Shown: piece after piece, positions 35,561 to 36,223 of the stretch
Layout: every line of letters begins with the position of its first letter
How positions within the stretch are numbered: position 1 is the stretch's first letter
Source of the DNA: Monoraphidium neglectum
Lineage: Eukaryota; Chlorophyta; Chlorophyceae; Sphaeropleales; Selenastraceae
Length of the DNA stretch: 36,223 bases
Assembly: GCF_000611645.1 (NCBI RefSeq)
Contig: NW_014013423.1
Span: forward strand, 1 to 36,223
Reading direction: 5' to 3'
Position numbers and translations under genes: made by a program
The notes under the pieces: model-generated
Seen by the model: only the letters and a program-made list of their open reading frames with translations
Told to the model about the DNA's origin: nothing
The model's database searches: none

Positions 35561-35586
35561 CAATTTGTATGTGGCCACCAGCAGCA

Positions 35587-35590
<4 letters not shown>

Positions 35591-35632
<42 letters not shown>
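35591..35632 (+). repeat. (CAG)14 microsatellite
   Basis: Fourteen perfect CAG units follow GCAGCAGGAG. They lie just after a TGTAA motif, so probably at or beyond the 3' end of the preceding gene and not in a coding frame. Confidence 0.9.
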
Positions 35633-35642
<10 letters not shown>

Positions 35643-35833
35643 GTTCCTGGCAGCGACAGCTACCAACCATCGTTGGTGCTGTGCCCAGTGCGTCTGCTAG
35701 GCGCGCAAGCACCAAGCACTCTCTGCACAGCGCCAGTGCCTTGAAAGATGGCAAAAGCCAGCAAAACAAATACAAGGGGCCACTCTACGGGCTGCTCAAT
35801 GAAATAAATCATCTTCTTGTTTTTCAGGCTGTC

Positions 35834-36223
35834 ATGTTTAGCACCACACAGATCAAATCCGGCGCACATAACTCAGCGCAGGTAGGGTCGAACAGGACAG
35901 GGGTCAAAAAAACCAAGTCAAAGCACAAGTGTCACCCACGCAGCATCACCCAGTCGTCACCCCCCCTCCATGCCATCGGGCGTCACCGGTCCTTGCCATC
36001 CGCCATCGCATCGCCGCCCACCAGCAACCCCAGCAGCGGCGCCGCGCCTCCATCTTGCCGCTGCCCGCTGCCCGAGCCGGCCCCTTTGGCCCCCCCATCC
36101 CATACACCCCTTTCAAAGCCCCCGCCCTCCTCATCGCCTCGGCCCTCATCCCTCCGTTCCTGCTGCCCTTCCCGGTCCTCCCGCGTGGGCGCGCCGCCCC
36201 CGCCCCCGCCCCCACCGCCGCCC
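35834..36223 (+). other. Open Ser/Pro-rich frame reaching the window edge, unidentified
   Basis: From the ATG at 35834, after a TTTTCAG acceptor-like site, one frame stays open to the last base (130 codons, Ser/Pro-rich, ending in a proline run). A second plus frame is also open and reads GPPIPYTPFKAPALL then IASALIPPFLLPFPVL, which looks like a membrane segment. The minus strand is open as well (35946-36215). GC-rich skewed DNA opens several frames by chance, so I cannot choose. A gene starting here is possible. Confidence 0.2.

Larger units (their letters stand above)
35074..35833. other. 3' flank of the histidine-phosphatase gene
   Basis: Contains a long T-rich stretch, a TGTAA at 35556-35560 and a CAG run. 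I see no coding exon. Frames through the CAG run give only homopolymers. Confidence 0.5.

Overview
The window reads as nuclear DNA of a green alga (chlorophyte). It is GC-rich and its genes are broken by many short spliceosomal introns, about 51 in the seven genes reconstructed here, some with GC instead of GT donors. Coding and intronic CAG/CTG runs are frequent, and TGTAA motifs, the usual green-algal poly(A) signal, lie beyond several stop codons. One gene resembles a ciliary/basal-body protein, so the organism comes from a lineage that keeps flagellar genes. I cannot name the species. The assembly contains one 582-base gap of Ns. I rebuilt each gene by hand by joining exons whose splice phases and protein motifs agree; every exon list below keeps the reading frame.

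Layout, left to right. 1-1257: no supported gene, with an AT-rich patch just before the first gene. 1258-4445 (+): PTC7-like protein phosphatase 2C, 7 exons. 4446-5931: tail-to-tail spacer with an (AC)n microsatellite. 5932-8052 (-): HpaI/HpcH-type aldolase, 5 exons. A 300-bp divergent spacer separates it from 8353-12383 (+): BBOF1-like coiled-coil basal-body protein, 10 exons, with a 31-Gln run. 12396-12977: assembly gap flanked by the same 23 bases on both sides. 13238-15990 (+): protein kinase joined to a GYF_2-like domain. 17028-19451 (-): Sfp-type phosphopantetheinyl transferase, 6 exons. 19452-21158: spacer with one possible exon of unknown identity. 21159-29196 (+): a large secreted protein, about 20 exons, with 13 EGF-like repeats between Big_9-like beta-sandwich modules and a cysteine-rich C-terminus of unknown family. 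29197-32003: 2.8 kb with nothing I can support. 32004-35073 (+): histidine-phosphatase (phosphoglycerate-mutase-like) protein, 7 exons, with long GT/CA tracts in its introns. 35074-36223: 3' flank, a CAG run and an open but unidentified frame at the window edge.

These are independent eukaryotic genes, not an operon. They cover signalling (PP2C, kinase, histidine phosphatase), metabolism (aldolase, carrier-protein activation), the flagellum (BBOF1) and the cell surface (EGF/Big_9 protein). The most unusual items are: the array of nine 114-nt EGF exons, all in phase 1-1; the kinase-GYF_2 fusion with a DFD motif; complementary GT/CG and CG/CA tracts on either side of a 51-nt in-frame exon; and repeated use of GC-AG introns.
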